Positions 62,509 through 64,000 of a stretch of 64,000 nucleotides of DNA are shown piece after piece (within the stretch, counting starts at the first letter, position 1; each line of letters opens with the position of its first letter). Origin of the DNA: JBGPEQ01 sp050180895 (GTDB lineage: Bacteria > Pseudomonadota > Alphaproteobacteria > Dongiales > Dongiaceae); NCBI GenBank assembly GCA_050180895.1, contig JBFXDS010000009.1:1-64000 (forward strand), given 5' to 3'. A program made the translations under genes and the position numbers. The notes beneath the pieces are model-generated. The model worked only from the letters and a program-made list of their open reading frames with translations, did no database searches and had not been told where the DNA came from.

Positions 62509-64000
62509 CTATTCGCCGAAATCATCGAGCCTCTCGCGGATGGTATCGGGAATCCGATAGCCGGCGAGGCCGCGATTGAGGATCTGGTCCAGCTTGCCGG
62601 AGACGTTGAGATTGAATTCCACGGGATGGCCGCCATAGAAATCCGGGTTGCGGCCCTTGACCTGCATGAGGGCGACGGTGTCGCCGCCTGCCTCGCGACT
62701 CACGGTCAAGGTCAGATCGCTGTATTGGAAGTTGCTCAGCGCCTGCAGCGCCAGGTCGACGCTTTCGCCGCCGCCCAGGAGCGCCGCCGGCGTCGTCGCC
62801 GGCGCGTAGCGCAGCGTGCCCGGTCCGCTCGCCGATAGCAGGGCGTCGCGGATGACGAGGCCATCCGGGTCGATGCGGACAGGTATCCGGCCGCCGAGGC
62901 TGCCGGTCGCGCTCAGCCCTTCGATCTGCGCCAGCTCCAGCAGGCGGGCGATGTCGACGCGATCGACGGCGAGCGCCAGCTCGGCCTGCGGCTGCGCGAG
63001 GCTCAAGGCGACAGGCGGAAGCGTGACATCACCGCCGGCGAGCGAGAGTCGCGCGCTCTCGATGACGAGCTGCAGGCCGGGATCGATGCGGAAAGCCGCG
63101 AGCACGTCGCTGAGCGGCAGGCCGACATCGACGAGTCCCGCGGATAGCTGCTGCGACCGCCGGGTCGTGAACGGCGCGAGGCTGTCGATCTCGACGACGC
63201 TGTTGAGGCCGAGGACATCGAGCTGCGGCGACCGGAAGGAGATATCCTGCAGCAGCAGCTTCAGGTTCGACGACAGCTTGCCGCCGTCCCAGCGGATGGT
63301 GCCGCCGACGGCCGCCCGTCCACTCGCCTCCTCGATGCCGGCGCCGGCCGCCGGTGCGATGTCGCGCGGCTGCAACCCGCCGGGAGCGAAAACGAGCGGC
63401 GCCATCTTCAGGGTCGCCCTGCCGGCGCCGGCATCGAGCGCATGCTCCGCCGCAACCGAGAGACTGATGCGCTTGGCCTTGTCGGCGATGGTGCCGGCGA
63501 AGGTCAGGCGCCCGCCGGCCATGTCCGCCTTGCCGACGAGCGCAAGCGGCACGATCGGCGGCGGCTTGCCGGACGCGGCGATGCTGGCGACGCGCAGATC
63601 GGCGGTCGATTTCTCCGGCGCGAGAGAGACATCCGCCTGCAGCCCTTGCGCCGAGACACCGAGGCTTGGAAACGCCAGGGCGCCATCGGCCAGCTTGACC
63701 GTGCCGCGGTGCCCATCCTCGCCGTTCCAGCTGCCGACCCACCGGCTGTCCGGAAGCGTCAGTCCGACCGGCAGCGGCTTCGGCCCGCCGACAAGCAGCG
63801 GCGCCGTCGCCTTGATGGTGACCAGCGTCAGGTCGTAGGCGACATGCGACACGCCGCCGTCCCGCAGATCGAGGGTGACGAGTGGCGCATCGGCCGGTGC
63901 GAGAGGAATCGCGAGTTCCTTCACCGCGCCGACCAGCGGCGGACCGGTGAGGTGGCGGACGGTCGCCGTTCCCGCCTCCATCAGCCGGATGGACAGCCGG
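62509..64000 (-). CDS. ydbH: YdbH-like AsmA-family intermembrane protein (5' end beyond the window)
   Basis: At least 497 residues of the C-terminal part; the frame is still open at the window edge, so the start is outside. The sequence is dominated by beta-rich repeats (GRIPVRIDPDGLVIRDALLS; LQALSNFQYSDLTLTVSREA; VEFNLNVSGKLDQILNRGL), typical of YdbH and other AsmA-like proteins that form a hydrophobic groove across the periplasm for phospholipid transport. The operon order ydbH-ynbE-ydbL confirms identity. Confidence 0.86.
   Translation of the reverse strand, partial: RLSIRLMEAGTATVRHLTGPPLVGAVKELAIPLAPADAPLVTLDLRDGGVSHVAYDLTLVTIKATAPLLVGGPKPLPVGLTLPDSRWVGSWNGEDGHRGTVKLADGALAFPSLGVSAQGLQADVSLAPEKSTADLRVASIAASGKPPPIVPLALVGKADMAGGRLTFAGTIADKAKRISLSVAAEHALDAGAGRATLKMAPLVFAPGGLQPRDIAPAAGAGIEEASGRAAVGGTIRWDGGKLSSNLKLLLQDISFRSPQLDVLGLNSVVEIDSLAPFTTRRSQQLSAGLVDVGLPLSDVLAAFRIDPGLQLVIESARLSLAGGDVTLPPVALSLAQPQAELALAVDRVDIARLLELAQIEGLSATGSLGGRIPVRIDPDGLVIRDALLSASGPGTLRYAPATTPAALLGGGESVDLALQALSNFQYSDLTLTVSREAGGDTVALMQVKGRNPDFYGGHPVEFNLNVSGKLDQILNRGLAGYRIPDTIRERLDDFGE

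Overview
The window is GC-rich DNA with overlapping start/stop codons (ATGA, GTGA) and many gene families typical of Alphaproteobacteria: DUF1127, the YdbH/YnbE/YdbL trio, CocE/NonD hydrolases, an HTTM protein, and palindromic intergenic repeats. It looks like chromosome from a metabolically versatile alphaproteobacterium, perhaps Rhodospirillales- or Hyphomicrobiales-like. I cannot fix the genus. I see no rRNA, tRNA, CRISPR array or replication origin.

Region 1 (1-5.9 kb) is accessory. It holds the 3' end of an IS110-type transposase, a cupin, an orphan DUF433 antitoxin-like gene, two hypothetical genes in a less GC-rich patch, an aldo/keto reductase, a HepT/MntA toxin-antitoxin pair whose HEPN motif lacks its arginine, and a stand-alone 5'-3' exonuclease.

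Region 2 (6.4-26.5 kb) looks like an N-heterocycle catabolic region. It has an enamidase-like amidohydrolase, two tandem PF06684 proteins, a UPF0280 (ApbE-like fold) protein, a 6-hydroxynicotinate reductase homologue and a molybdenum hydroxylase (FAD subunit plus a fused 2Fe-2S/Mo subunit). These match the first three steps of the reductive nicotinate route known from Eubacterium barkeri. Also here are a methyltransferase, a ParB-like protein, a histidine kinase, a HicA-like/HTH pair with an operator overlapping its promoter, a CocE/NonD hydrolase, and an oligopeptide-type ABC transporter without its ATPases.

Region 3 (26.7-42.3 kb) is mixed. It holds a cyclase/TPR protein, a halohydrin-dehalogenase-like gene broken by two homopolymer frameshifts, a second CocE/NonD hydrolase, an acyl-CoA dehydrogenase, a DUF433/DUF5615 pair and an MFS exporter. 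At 35601-35825 lies a gene that ordinary ORF calling misses: a SelW-like selenoprotein with an in-frame UGA in a CGVU motif, followed by a SECIS-like hairpin. Then come a secreted cyclase-family hydrolase, an HTTM protein, a DCC protein, a LysR regulator, a GFA-fold protein and a CaiD-like hydratase.

Region 4 (42.5-60 kb) is a nearly complete purine-base salvage-to-glyoxylate cluster. A BMP-type ABC transporter imports substrate; adenine deaminase and guanine deaminase feed xanthine dehydrogenase (XdhABC); PuuD, UraH and UraD make allantoin; PuuE, allantoicase and ureidoglycolate lyase release urea and glyoxylate; malate synthase takes up the glyoxylate. Region 5 (60-64 kb) has a SAM hydroxide adenosyltransferase, an exported isoaspartate methyltransferase and the ydbL-ynbE-ydbH envelope genes, cut by the window edge.

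Intergenic DNA is rich in inverted repeats of several families. One copy sits in frame inside the molybdenum hydroxylase, and a 353-bp telescoped set lies just upstream of the reductase gene.
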